Below are positions 13,956 through 21,688 of a stretch of DNA of 31,792 nt, in pieces. How positions within the stretch are numbered: the stretch's first letter is position 1; every line of letters starts with the position of its first letter. Where the stretch lies: the NCBI GenBank assembly GCA_964632355.1, contig CAZWBW010000022.1:1-31792 (forward strand), written 5' to 3'. Position numbers and translations under genes: made by a program. Under the pieces are notes generated by a model, which was not told the origin of the DNA, did not search any database, and saw nothing but the letters and a program-made list of their open reading frames with translations. This DNA is from JALOAP01 sp964632355 (GTDB taxonomy: Bacteria > Chloroflexota > Dehalococcoidia > Tepidiformales > Tepidiformaceae).

Positions 13956-15734
13956 TCAATAGTCGTTCGGATCGGCGCTGGGGTCGAAGGTGTTGCGCGA
14001 ACCTGCGAGGCGAGCGCGTTCGGCCAGCAGGTCGAGGATGCGAAGCGCTTCCTCGGCGGTCGGCGGGCCGTCGCTGTCTTGCATCAGGCGCGCGACTTCG
14101 GCGTCGATGGCGTCGATGCGGTCCTGCACTTCGCGTGGCGTGGAAGGAGCGGAGTCGCCGCTTCCGGAGGGCTGCTGGCCGGGTTGCTGCTCGCCCTGCT
14201 CGCCCTCCTGCCCGGGTCCGGGGGACTGTTGTTCGTCCTGCTGCCCTTCCTGCGAACCCTGTTCGCCCTGCTGGGGGTCACCGGGGCCATCATCCCCGGG
14301 TTCGCCGGGCTGCTCGCCCTGCTGCGCCAGGAGTCGCAGGACCACTTCGTAGTCGTGGCGGTTGTCTTCGTCGTTGGGATCTTCGAGGAGCGCGGCCTTG
14401 AACGATTCGAGCGCACCCTGGAGGTCGTTCACGGCGAAGCGGTGGTGGCCGAGGCTTGCGTGCGCGCGAACGCGAACGGACCGCTGGGGCGAAGCAAGCA
14501 CACGGCGGGTGGTCTGCTGCGCCTCGTCGTAGCGGCCGGCGGCATGGAGCGCCGCCGCGAGGTTGAGCGTGATGTGCGGGTTATCGGGTTCCTCGGCCTG
14601 CGCCTCGGTAAACAGTGCGATGGCGCGGTCGTAGTCGCCCTGTTCCATGGCCTCGCGAGCCTGTTCGTTCAGGTCGTACGCGTGGGTGGCACAGGCGGAA
14701 AGAAGCACCATCGCGAGGGCAGCGCCGGCGAGCGCGAGCCCCCGACGTTCGACGCGCACGGGGAGCCGCTCGGCGACGGAGCCGAGCACGAGGAACCCAA
14801 GGGCCGCAGCAGCGAACCACTGGAAGCGCTCGATCGGGATATCGGCGGCCCGGCGGTCGAGCTCGGCGCGCTGGAGTGCCTGGATGCGGCTGTCGATCGC
14901 GCCGGGGACGGAGTCGAGATTGCCGCCGAGGTACTGGCCGCCGCCCGCACTGGCGAGCGACCGCAGGAAGGATTCGTTCAGCCGGGTGATGATGGGTTCC
15001 CCGTTTTCGTCGAGCTTGTCGACCATGCGCTGGTCGCGAATGTTGAAGACGGGGACGGTCGAACCCTCGGGGGTGCCGACACCGACGACGAGGAAACCGA
15101 CGCCCGCCTGCCGGATGCGCTCGGCGGCGGAAGTCGGGTCTTCACCGAGGTTGTCGCCGTCGGTCACGAGCACGATGAGCCGCCCGGCCTGGCGATCGAG
15201 GTCGAAGGCATCGAGCGCTGCCTGGAGCCCGGCCGCGGTACTCGAGCCGCCCTCGACGATAACGGTGCCGGTTTCGAGCGAACGGATGACCTGCTCGGCG
15301 GCCTGGAAATCGGTCGTGAGCGGGAATCGGAGCCGCGCCTCGCCGGCGAAAATGACGAGGCCAACGCGGTCGCCGCCGAGGCGGTGGAGGGAGCGAACGA
15401 TGGCTTCCTTCGCTGCAGTAAGGCGATTCGGCGCGACGTCCGTCGCGCCCATGCTGCGGGACACGTCCATCACGATCATGAGTTCGGCGCCCTCCCGGGG
15501 GAGCGATGACTCGGTGGTGCCCCAGCGCGGCTGGGCCGCAGCCACGACGGCGAACGCGGCGGCAAGCGCGAGGAACACGGCACCGGTGACGCCCGGCGCG
15601 GCCGGCGCGACGCGAGAGAGCGCCCGGGCGAGGGCCTGCCCGCGCCGCAGCCCCCAGACCCAGAGCGCGAACACCGCGAGCACGACCGGCAGGAACAGCA
15701 AGACCCACGAGTGCGCGAAGCTCAGGTCGCTCAT
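13956..15734 (-). CDS. BatB-BatC fusion: VWA membrane protein with TPR domain
   Basis: Last gene of the MoxR/Bat operon, 592 residues. Two N-terminal membrane helices (11-29, 48-67) precede an extracytoplasmic VWA domain with the metal site DVSRSMG (Asp90, Ser92, Ser94) and TDGDN (191-195). A helix at 304-319 follows, then an arginine-flanked hydrophobic segment (332-346) ending LLSAC (Cys348), which looks like a lipoprotein signal. TPR repeats (350-470) come next, then a Gln/Glu/Pro/Gly-rich tail (471-530) and a short helical end. In Bacteroides-type loci, BatB (VWA) and BatC (TPR) are separate proteins; here they are one frame. ATG 15734 has AGGAGGG upstream and overlaps batA by four bases. 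Confidence 0.88.
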   Translation of the reverse strand: MSDLSFAHSWVLLFLPVVLAVFALWVWGLRRGQALARALSRVAPAAPGVTGAVFLALAAAFAVVAAAQPRWGTTESSLPREGAELMIVMDVSRSMGATDVAPNRLTAAKEAIVRSLHRLGGDRVGLVIFAGEARLRFPLTTDFQAAEQVIRSLETGTVIVEGGSSTAAGLQAALDAFDLDRQAGRLIVLVTDGDNLGEDPTSAAERIRQAGVGFLVVGVGTPEGSTVPVFNIRDQRMVDKLDENGEPIITRLNESFLRSLASAGGGQYLGGNLDSVPGAIDSRIQALQRAELDRRAADIPIERFQWFAAAALGFLVLGSVAERLPVRVERRGLALAGAALAMVLLSACATHAYDLNEQAREAMEQGDYDRAIALFTEAQAEEPDNPHITLNLAAALHAAGRYDEAQQTTRRVLASPQRSVRVRAHASLGHHRFAVNDLQGALESFKAALLEDPNDEDNRHDYEVVLRLLAQQGEQPGEPGDDGPGDPQQGEQGSQEGQQDEQQSPGPGQEGEQGEQQPGQQPSGSGDSAPSTPREVQDRIDAIDAEVARLMQDSDGPPTAEEALRILDLLAERARLAGSRNTFDPSADPNDY

Positions 15735-16672
15735 GCTGGCACCCTCCTGAGCCATGTCGCCCGGAGGACCAGTTCGAGCGCGACTAGCGCGGCGGCGCCG
15801 GCGAGGAACCACGGCGCCAGCTCGGTGAAGCGCTCGAAGCGTTCGCGGTCGACAGCGCTGGTTTCGAGGCGGCCGATCTCGTCGTAGACGTCCGCGAGGG
15901 CGCTCGCGTTCTCCGCGGGGAAGTAGCGCCCGCCAGTGGATTCGGCGATGGCGCGCAGGCGGGGCTCGTCGAGCTCGGCAGTAAGCGCCCCCGACTCTTC
16001 GACGATGCCGATGGTGTAGACGCGAACGCGAAGGGCAGCGGCGAGACCAGCGGCTTCCTCGGGGCTGACGGACGGCACGTTATGTTGACCGTCGGTCAGG
16101 AGAATCACGATGCGGCTGGCCGCTGTGGAGTCGCGCAGCATGTTCAGCGCCGCGGAGAGCCCAACACCGATGCCGGTACCGTCGGGCATGATGCCGGACT
16201 CCACGTCGGCGAGGATGCGGTCGAGGGCATCGTAGTCGAGGGTTGGCGGCGAGAGTGGCAAAGCGTCGCGCTGGAAGACCACCAGCCCGATACGGTCGTT
16301 TTCGCGGCTGCGAACGAACTCGCGGATGACTTCTTTCGAAGCTTCGAGCCGGTTCTGCCCGGAGCCGAACTCGCCGGTCTCCATCGAACTCGAGACGTCG
16401 AACGCGAGGGCGATATCGATGCCTTCGCCGGGCACCACAGCTTCCGCTTCGGGGATGCGGGGCCGTGCGATCGCGACGGCCAACAGCACGACCGCTGCGA
16501 CGCGCAAGAGCGGCAGGGCCCGGAGCGCCCGTTGTCGCAGCGTCGTCGGGAGGCCCGCCAGTGCAGCGGTGGACGCCACCGTGTAGCCGCCGCGCGGTCG
16601 GCGCCGCGCAACCATGAAGACGGGGACGGCGAGAAGCGCCAGGAGCATCGCGAAGGGGTCGGCGAATTCCAT
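15731..16672 (-). CDS. BatA-like VWA membrane protein
   Basis: A 313-residue membrane protein with two N-terminal helices (about 5-22 and 54-72), a VWA domain with the metal-binding DVSSSM (Asp92, Ser94, Ser96) and LLTDGQHN, and a C-terminal helix before ATWLRRVPA. The Bat (Bacteroides aerotolerance) proteins are thought to form an envelope complex energised by MoxR; the exact task is unknown. ATG 16672 shares its A with the upstream TGA (TGATG) and has GGGAG seven bases away. GTG 16675 would add one residue. The 3' end overlaps the BatB-BatC start by four bases, so the genes are translationally coupled. Confidence 0.9.
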   Translation of the reverse strand: MEFADPFAMLLALLAVPVFMVARRRPRGGYTVASTAALAGLPTTLRQRALRALPLLRVAAVVLLAVAIARPRIPEAEAVVPGEGIDIALAFDVSSSMETGEFGSGQNRLEASKEVIREFVRSRENDRIGLVVFQRDALPLSPPTLDYDALDRILADVESGIMPDGTGIGVGLSAALNMLRDSTAASRIVILLTDGQHNVPSVSPEEAAGLAAALRVRVYTIGIVEESGALTAELDEPRLRAIAESTGGRYFPAENASALADVYDEIGRLETSAVDRERFERFTELAPWFLAGAAALVALELVLRATWLRRVPA

Positions 16673-17586
16673 CACGGCTCTCCCACGATCTCGCGCGCGA
16701 TGTCGAGGTCGGCTTCGCGGCGTTCCATCGCCGGGCGGTAGCCGGCGTAGACGACCGAGTCACAGTTTTCGAGCAGCCCCGCGACGAGACGCGCCTGCCA
16801 GCGATCGACGCCCTCGGCTTCCATGCGCTGGCGGAGTTCATCGGTGGTGAGGGCATAGGCCGGGAAGCGGTGTTCCCGCGCGACGAAGTGGCGGACGATT
16901 GCCGCGAGCTCCCGGTAGGCGGCGACGGGGTCGGCGGCCATGAGCGCCTCGGCGTTCGAAAGGAGCGGCGGGCCGAGCGGTTCGAGTACTGGCCGCGGGC
17001 GCTGGCGGCGGAGCCGGCGGACGAGCCAGCGGCCCAGCAACCATGCGAGCAGGGCGAGAAGCGCGACACCGACCACGACGCCAGCGGCGATGGCGGGGCG
17101 CAGCCACGGCGATTCGGCGCCGCCGATGGCGACGGGTGGATCGAGCGGCGTGAGCTCGAGCGGGGCGTCGGCGGGGAGTGTTTCGACGACCTCCCATGTG
17201 ACCAGCGGGAGCTGGCGAGGCTGGATGTCGGTGCCGCTGATCACGTTTACGGCCGGGGCAAACGACTGCTGTCCCGGCAGGAACCCGGCAACGACGACTT
17301 CGAAGTGGTAGATGTCGCGGTCGCCCTCGGAGGTGACGCGCTGGTTCGCGACGCGAACGACTTCGACCCCGGCCCACGACTCAGAGGCGGGGTCGAGTTC
17401 GGCGGTGGAGCCCGCGGGTACTGACACGTCGATCTCGAGCCTGGCCTGCTCGCCGATGCGGGCCTGCTGGCGGTCGATGGTGACGGAGTCGCCCGTGGCC
17501 TCCTGCGCGACCGCAGGGAGCGCAACCGCGGCGATGGCCAGCAGCGCGGCGAACAGAACTGCGGCCCGGAACGTCGCCCGGCTCAT
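16672..17586 (-). CDS. BatD-like membrane-anchored protein of the MoxR operon
   Basis: A 304-residue protein with a cleavable signal peptide (about 1-27, ending LPAVAQ) and an extracytoplasmic beta-sandwich-like region (30-160) typical of BatD N-termini. One transmembrane helix (about 164-187) is followed by a basic stop-transfer stretch and a helical cytoplasmic domain (about 195-304, YRELAAIVRHFVAREH and DDELRQRM-like segments) resembling DUF4381. It probably links the VWA proteins outside to MoxR inside, by analogy with Bat loci. The start overlaps the DUF58 stop (ATGA) and its stop overlaps batA (TGATG). Confidence 0.82.
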   Translation of the reverse strand: MSRATFRAAVLFAALLAIAAVALPAVAQEATGDSVTIDRQQARIGEQARLEIDVSVPAGSTAELDPASESWAGVEVVRVANQRVTSEGDRDIYHFEVVVAGFLPGQQSFAPAVNVISGTDIQPRQLPLVTWEVVETLPADAPLELTPLDPPVAIGGAESPWLRPAIAAGVVVGVALLALLAWLLGRWLVRRLRRQRPRPVLEPLGPPLLSNAEALMAADPVAAYRELAAIVRHFVAREHRFPAYALTTDELRQRMEAEGVDRWQARLVAGLLENCDSVVYAGYRPAMERREADLDIAREIVGEP

Positions 17587-18515
17587 GCTGCACTCACCGC
17601 CCGCTTGCTGAAGAACTGGTGGAGCGCGGGCACGTAGTCTTCGCCGACGATGAGGTCGATTTCGTCGATGCGGAGTTCGCCGAAGAGCTGGCGGCGCTCC
17701 TCATCGAGTTCGCGAACATGGCGGGCATAGGCTTCGCGCACGCGAGGGGAACTCGTGTCGATCTCGCGAAGTTCGCCGGTCTCGGCGTCGCGGACGGCAA
17801 CGAGGCCGGCATCGGGCAGCGATTCGTCTGCGGGTTCGCGGACGCGGATGGCGATGATGTCGTGCCGGCGAGCGGCTGCACTCAGCGCACGCTCGTACCC
17901 GCGGGTCAGGAAGTCAGAGACGAGGAAGACGGTTGCCCGGCGCTTCTGGACCCCAGTGAGGTACTCCACGGCCGCGCCGATGTCGGTGCCGTGCGTTTCG
18001 GGGTTCGGCCAGAGCACCTCGCGGACGACGCGGAGCACATGGCGTGGACCGCTCGCCGGACGGATGTACCGCTCGGGGCGGGATGCGAAGAGCAGAACGC
18101 CGACGCGGTCCTTGTTCTGGATGGCGGCGAGCGCAAGCACAGCGGAAACCTCGGCGGCGAGTTCCGCCTTCGTCTGCGGGAGCGCACCGGCGGCCTGCGA
18201 AGCGCTCACATCGACGGCGAGGATGACGGTGAGATCGCGGTCTTCGCGGTAGCGGCGGATGAGCGCTTCGCCGGTTCGGGCGTATGCATTCCAGTCGATG
18301 CTGCGAACGTCATCGCCGTGGACGTAGGGGCGAAGCTCGTCGAATTCGAGGCCCCGGCCGCGGAACACCGCGCGGTACTCGCCGAGGAAGAGGTCGTTCA
18401 CGAGGCGCCGGGCGCGGAGCTCGATCATCCGGACGCGCGCCATGAGCTCGGACGGAACGAACTCCGGGGTTTGCTCGTCGGTGCGTTCGCGCTTTCGTCG
18501 CCGCCAGAGCCTCAC
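17583..18515 (-). CDS. DUF58 domain protein of the MoxR operon
   Basis: A 310-residue, mainly soluble protein. It has the DUF58 signature GLEFDELRPYVHGDDVRSID (56-75) followed by WNAYARTGEALIRRYREDRD. It then enters a VWA-like fold with DVSAS (102-106) as a likely metal site. DUF58 proteins are near-constant partners of MoxR ATPases. Start is GTG 18515 with AGGTGA just upstream, 26 bases after the moxR stop. The C-terminus overlaps the BatD-like gene by four bases. The molecular role is not established for the family. Confidence 0.92.
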   Translation of the reverse strand: MRLWRRRKRERTDEQTPEFVPSELMARVRMIELRARRLVNDLFLGEYRAVFRGRGLEFDELRPYVHGDDVRSIDWNAYARTGEALIRRYREDRDLTVILAVDVSASQAAGALPQTKAELAAEVSAVLALAAIQNKDRVGVLLFASRPERYIRPASGPRHVLRVVREVLWPNPETHGTDIGAAVEYLTGVQKRRATVFLVSDFLTRGYERALSAAARRHDIIAIRVREPADESLPDAGLVAVRDAETGELREIDTSSPRVREAYARHVRELDEERRQLFGELRIDEIDLIVGEDYVPALHQFFSKRAVSAA

Positions 18516-18541
18516 GGAATCACCTCAGCGGCAGAGTCGCC

Positions 18542-19528
18542 TCAGGGGACCTCGATGCCCTCGAGGACGCGGTCGATCAGGTCGTCGGTCGTGAGTTCTT
18601 CGGCTTCCGCTTCGTACGTCAGGACGATGCGGTGGCGGAGCACGTCGTGCGCGAGGGCTTTCACATCGGCGGGGGTTGTGTACCCGCGGCCCTGCAGGAA
18701 CGCGTGGGCTCGTGCGGCCTGTGCCAGTGCGATGCTCGCGCGTGGCGATGCCCCGAACGCGATCAGCGTCTGCAGGTCTGGCATTCGATAGGCGGCCGGG
18801 CGGCGCGTGGCGTAGACAATCTGCACGATGTAATCCTTCAGCGCGTCGTCCAGTGCGACCTCGTGCACGGCCGCGATGGCGGCGTCGAGGTCGTCGCGAG
18901 TGGCGACAGGACGGCCGGGCGGCGTGCGCCCGTTGAGCCCGATTTCAAGGATCTGGCGCTCCTCCTGCCGGGTGGGATAGTCGACGCGGACCTTGAGGAG
19001 GAAGCGGTCGAGTTGGGCCTCGGGGAGGGGATAGGTGCCCTCGTGCTCAATCGGGTTCTGGGTCGCCATCACGAGGAACGGCTCTTCGAGCGGGTACGTT
19101 GGGCCGCCGATGGTCACCTGCCGCTCCTGCATCGCTTCGAGCAGCGCCGACTGGACTTTCGCCGGGGCGCGGTTCACTTCGTCGGCCAGCACGATGTTCG
19201 CGAACAGCGGGCCCTTCCGCACGGAGAACGTCGCGTTCACCGGGTTGAAGATCTCGGTGCCGATGAGGTCGGCCGGGAGCAGGTCGGGCGTGAACTGGAT
19301 GCGGACCGACTGGAGGTCGAGCGCCCGGGCGAGCGTAGAGACGGTGAGGGTTTTCGCGAGCCCGGGAACACCTTCGACGAGCACATGCCCATGGCACAGC
19401 AGGCCGATCAGCAACCGGTCGATGAGTACGTCCTGCCCGACGATGACACGGTGAACTTCGGCGCGGACCCGGGCGAGCGTGTCGGCGGCGTCGGCGGCTG
19501 GCGGCGAGAGGGAGAGGCCGGAGGTCAT
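18542..19528 (-). CDS. MoxR family AAA+ ATPase
   Basis: First gene of the operon, 328 residues. Walker A is GVPGLAKT (53-60), Walker B is IVLADE (112-117), and sensor 1 is VMATQN (153-158, Asn158). The MoxR-type lid follows, with PEAQLDRFLLKV. MoxR ATPases act as chaperone-like remodelers that insert metals or activate VWA-domain partners; five such partner domains or proteins follow here. ATG 19528 has GGAG six bases upstream. The promoter region (19529-19654) contains TACAAT overlapped by a GACCA-N6-TGGTC dyad. Confidence 0.95.
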   Translation of the reverse strand: MTSGLSLSPPAADAADTLARVRAEVHRVIVGQDVLIDRLLIGLLCHGHVLVEGVPGLAKTLTVSTLARALDLQSVRIQFTPDLLPADLIGTEIFNPVNATFSVRKGPLFANIVLADEVNRAPAKVQSALLEAMQERQVTIGGPTYPLEEPFLVMATQNPIEHEGTYPLPEAQLDRFLLKVRVDYPTRQEERQILEIGLNGRTPPGRPVATRDDLDAAIAAVHEVALDDALKDYIVQIVYATRRPAAYRMPDLQTLIAFGASPRASIALAQAARAHAFLQGRGYTTPADVKALAHDVLRHRIVLTYEAEAEELTTDDLIDRVLEGIEVP

Positions 19529-19568
19529 AGCTGCTCCGCGAAGAGATGGCGCACCCGCCCAATGCAGA

Positions 19569-19584
19569 GACCATTGTATTGGTC
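19569..19584. promoter_or_regulatory. Dyad overlapping the moxR operon -10 box, candidate operator
   Basis: GACCA-TTGTAT-TGGTC has perfect 5+5 arms. The minus-strand -10 TACAAT occupies 19573-19578 within it. A repressor bound here would block the operon promoter. Confidence 0.45.
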
Positions 19585-19654
19585 CCTACGCGGATTTGGG
19601 ATTTCCCGGCTCTTTCCTTCGTTCCGGAGCTATCTCAATCCCGCACGCGAGCCT

Positions 19655-20377
19655 TCAATCCCGGGGTGGCCGGCCGGAATGCGGGTCGAAGCTGGCACGC
19701 GCGAACGAGAGCGCGACCACCTGCCGTGCACCCGCGTCCTTCAGTGCGGCAGCACAGGCATCGGCGGTCGCGCCGGTCGTGACGACGTCATCGACAACCG
19801 CGACGACCTTGCCGGAAAGGTCCGGGCCGTCGTAGACGAAGGCGCCGGTGACGTTTGCGCGCCGCTGCTGCATGGCCTGCCCGACCTGGCGTTTCGTGTT
19901 TCGAACGCGCCGCAGCACGCCGGGACCGAGCGGCCAGTCGAGCTCCCGCAGCAGCAGATCGGCCTGGTTGAAGCCGCGGTTTCGCAGGCGCGATGGATGC
20001 AGGGGCACGGCGTAGGCAACGTCGAAGGGGCGAACCTCGGGCAGCTTCGCCATCGGTGCGGCCATGAGCGGCGCGGCCGCCCGGACGCGGAGGTACTTAA
20101 GGGCGTGTACGGCCTGGCGGGCGGCTCCTGCCATTTCGAACGCGGCGGATGCGCCATCGAGCCATTGCCACGACATGCACCGAGGGCAGTTCAGGGGCTC
20201 GCGCCATTCGGCGGAACAGTTCGGGCAGCGCCCCTGGCCCGTGGCCGGGCGCATGGTGGCGATACAGGGGTCGCAGAGGATCTCGCCGAAGCGTCCGCAG
20301 CCGACGCAACGGGGCGGGTAGAGCAGGTCGAGCGCGCGCTTCGCGAACGCGCGGAGGGAAAACGGAGGGGGCTGCAC
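19655..20377 (-). CDS. comF: ComF family phosphoribosyltransferase-like protein
   Basis: A ComF-type protein of about 240 residues. Eight cysteines form two zinc ribbons: Cys24/27 with Cys35/38 and Cys51/54 with Cys64/67. A type I phosphoribosyltransferase domain follows with AVPLHPSRLRNRGFNQADLL and the PRPP loop VVDDVVTTGAT. ComF assists uptake of transforming DNA in competent bacteria, and homologues are widespread in non-competent ones. The frame is open further upstream into the divergent moaD region. GTG 20377 is chosen because homology starts just after it and the result has a typical family length, but no clear SD supports it. No other competence gene is in the window. Confidence 0.88.
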   Translation of the reverse strand: MQPPPFSLRAFAKRALDLLYPPRCVGCGRFGEILCDPCIATMRPATGQGRCPNCSAEWREPLNCPRCMSWQWLDGASAAFEMAGAARQAVHALKYLRVRAAAPLMAAPMAKLPEVRPFDVAYAVPLHPSRLRNRGFNQADLLLRELDWPLGPGVLRRVRNTKRQVGQAMQQRRANVTGAFVYDGPDLSGKVVAVVDDVVTTGATADACAAALKDAGARQVVALSFARASFDPHSGRPPRD

Positions 20378-20431
20378 GGCGGTATTCCAGCCGCTCGAGC
20401 GGGGCCGGGCAAGGCAGGGTTCGCGGTCGAG

Positions 20432-20437
20432 TACAAT
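20432..20437 (+). promoter_or_regulatory. -10 box of a probable leaderless moaD operon transcript
   Basis: TACAAT followed by six bases and ATG 20444. No SD is present. Confidence 0.55.
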
Positions 20438-20443
20438 CGAAGT

Positions 20444-20689
20444 ATGCAACTCACGGTGCTGCTCTTCGCGTCGATCGCCGAGGCGCTTGGCACTCGAAAG
20501 CTCGAGGTGCCGGTCGAGCCGGGCGACACCGTGGCGCGTGTTCGCGATCGGCTCATCGAGCAGCACCCGGCGCTCGCGCGCTTCGTGCCGACGCTGGTGT
20601 ACGCGCTCGACGAGGAGTACGTGCGCGACGACGAGCCGGTGCAATCGGCGAAAACCCTCGCGCTCATTCCGCCCGTTTCAGGAGGCTAA
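20444..20689 (+). CDS. moaD: Molybdopterin synthase small subunit MoaD
   Basis: Ubiquitin-like sulfur carrier of molybdenum cofactor synthesis, 81 residues. It starts MQLTVLLFASIAEALG, has the beta-grasp layout, and ends in the diagnostic PPVSGG, whose terminal Gly is thiocarboxylated. It donates sulfur to precursor Z within the MoaD-MoaE complex. The next gene is moaE, whose SD GGAGG lies within the last codons of moaD, so the two are coupled. The transcript is probably leaderless. Confidence 0.95.
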   Translation: MQLTVLLFASIAEALGTRKLEVPVEPGDTVARVRDRLIEQHPALARFVPTLVYALDEEYVRDDEPVQSAKTLALIPPVSGG

Positions 20690-20690
20690 G

Positions 20691-21140
20691 GTGCTCATCC
20701 GCGTAACCGAAGAAGAACTCCGAACCGACGAGGCCGTCGCAGCGGTGGCATCGCCCGAGGCGGGAGCGATCAACACGTTCCACGGCGTGGTGCGCAACAA
20801 CAACCTCGGCCGCGGCGTGAGCTACCTCGTGTACGAGGCGTACCCGTCGATGGCCGAGAAGGTGATGCGCGAAATCGCCGAAGAGGCGCGCGAGAAGTTC
20901 GGGCTCATCGATTGCGCCGTGCTCCACCGCACGGGACGGCTCGAAATCGGCGAGACGAGCCTGCTCATCGCGGTGAGCTCCGGACATCGGAAGGAATCGT
21001 TCGAAGGCGGGCACTGGCTGCTGAATGAGATCAAGAAGCGCGTCCCGATCTGGAAGAAGGAAGTGTGGGACGACGGCGAAGAATGGATTGAGGGACCGGA
21101 ATCGCTGGGGATGCAGCAGGCGCCCGCGAGCATGCGATAG
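20691..21140 (+). CDS. moaE: Molybdopterin synthase catalytic subunit MoaE
   Basis: Converts precursor Z to molybdopterin using the MoaD thiocarboxylate. The 149-residue protein has family blocks AGAINTFHGVVRN (24-36), AVSSGHRKESFEG (94-106) and VPIWKKEVWDDGEEWIE (118-134), with the catalytic lysines in the KK pair of the last block. GTG 20691 follows GGAGG (20681-20685) at five bases, one base after the moaD stop. Length matches the family. Confidence 0.94.
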   Translation: MLIRVTEEELRTDEAVAAVASPEAGAINTFHGVVRNNNLGRGVSYLVYEAYPSMAEKVMREIAEEAREKFGLIDCAVLHRTGRLEIGETSLLIAVSSGHRKESFEGGHWLLNEIKKRVPIWKKEVWDDGEEWIEGPESLGMQQAPASMR

Positions 21141-21148
21141 GAGAGAGG

Positions 21149-21688
21149 ATGTCCAATCACCCGCATTCGTTCAGCCGCTTCTGCATGCACTGCGGCCAGC
21201 GGCTCACGACGGCTGTGCCAGAAGGTGACACCAAGCGCCGCCTCGTGTGCTTCGACTGCGGTTTCGTGCACTACATCAACCCGCGGCCGGTCGCGGGGGT
21301 CATCCCGGTGCGCGAGGACGGGCATGTGCTGCTGGTGCGCCGTGCCATCGAACCGCGCGAAGGCGCGTGGGTGTTTCCCGGCGGGTTCATGGATCTCGGC
21401 GAGACCGCGGAGGAGGCAGCCCGGCGCGAGACGCAGGAAGAAGCGAACCTCGAGGTGGGCGAACTGAACCTGCTCGGGGTATACACGCGCCCGGGCCCCG
21501 GTGTGGTGGTCATCGTGTACGAAGCGCCTGCACTCTCGGAGCCGTCGCCGGGAGCGGAGTGCAGCGAAGTGGGCTGGTTCGCGTCCGACCGTATCCCGTG
21601 GGGCGAACTGGCCTTCGATTCGACGCAAGCCGCGCTGCGCGACTGGGCGCTGCGGCGGGGCATCCAGGTGCCGGAGTTGCCGGTCTAA
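21149..21688 (+). CDS. NUDIX hydrolase with N-terminal zinc ribbon
   Basis: Hydrolase of nucleoside diphosphate-X compounds, 179 residues. A zinc ribbon (Cys12, Cys15, Cys34, Cys37) precedes the NUDIX fold. The NUDIX box is G79-x5-E85-x7-R93-E94-T-Q-E97-E98-A-N100-L. The usual Gly is Asn, as in several ADP-ribose/NADH-type relatives. The short ribbon plus domain resembles NudC-like or ADP-ribose pyrophosphatases, but no NADH motif (SQPWPFxS) is present. ATG 21149 follows GAGAGAGG, eight bases after moaE, so it is probably co-transcribed with moaDE. Its stop overlaps the convergent regulator by four bases. Confidence 0.9.
   Translation: MSNHPHSFSRFCMHCGQRLTTAVPEGDTKRRLVCFDCGFVHYINPRPVAGVIPVREDGHVLLVRRAIEPREGAWVFPGGFMDLGETAEEAARRETQEEANLEVGELNLLGVYTRPGPGVVVIVYEAPALSEPSPGAECSEVGWFASDRIPWGELAFDSTQAALRDWALRRGIQVPELPV

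Noticed and set aside
14150..14330. Gln/Glu/Gly/Pro-rich region as a tandem repeat or mobile element
   Set aside because: It is an in-frame low-complexity tail of the BatB-BatC fusion, typical of secreted or membrane linkers, without unit repeats.
18632..20689. 685-codon plus-strand frame running into moaD
   Set aside because: Only the last 81 codons (moaD) are meaningful; the rest is antisense to moxR and comF.
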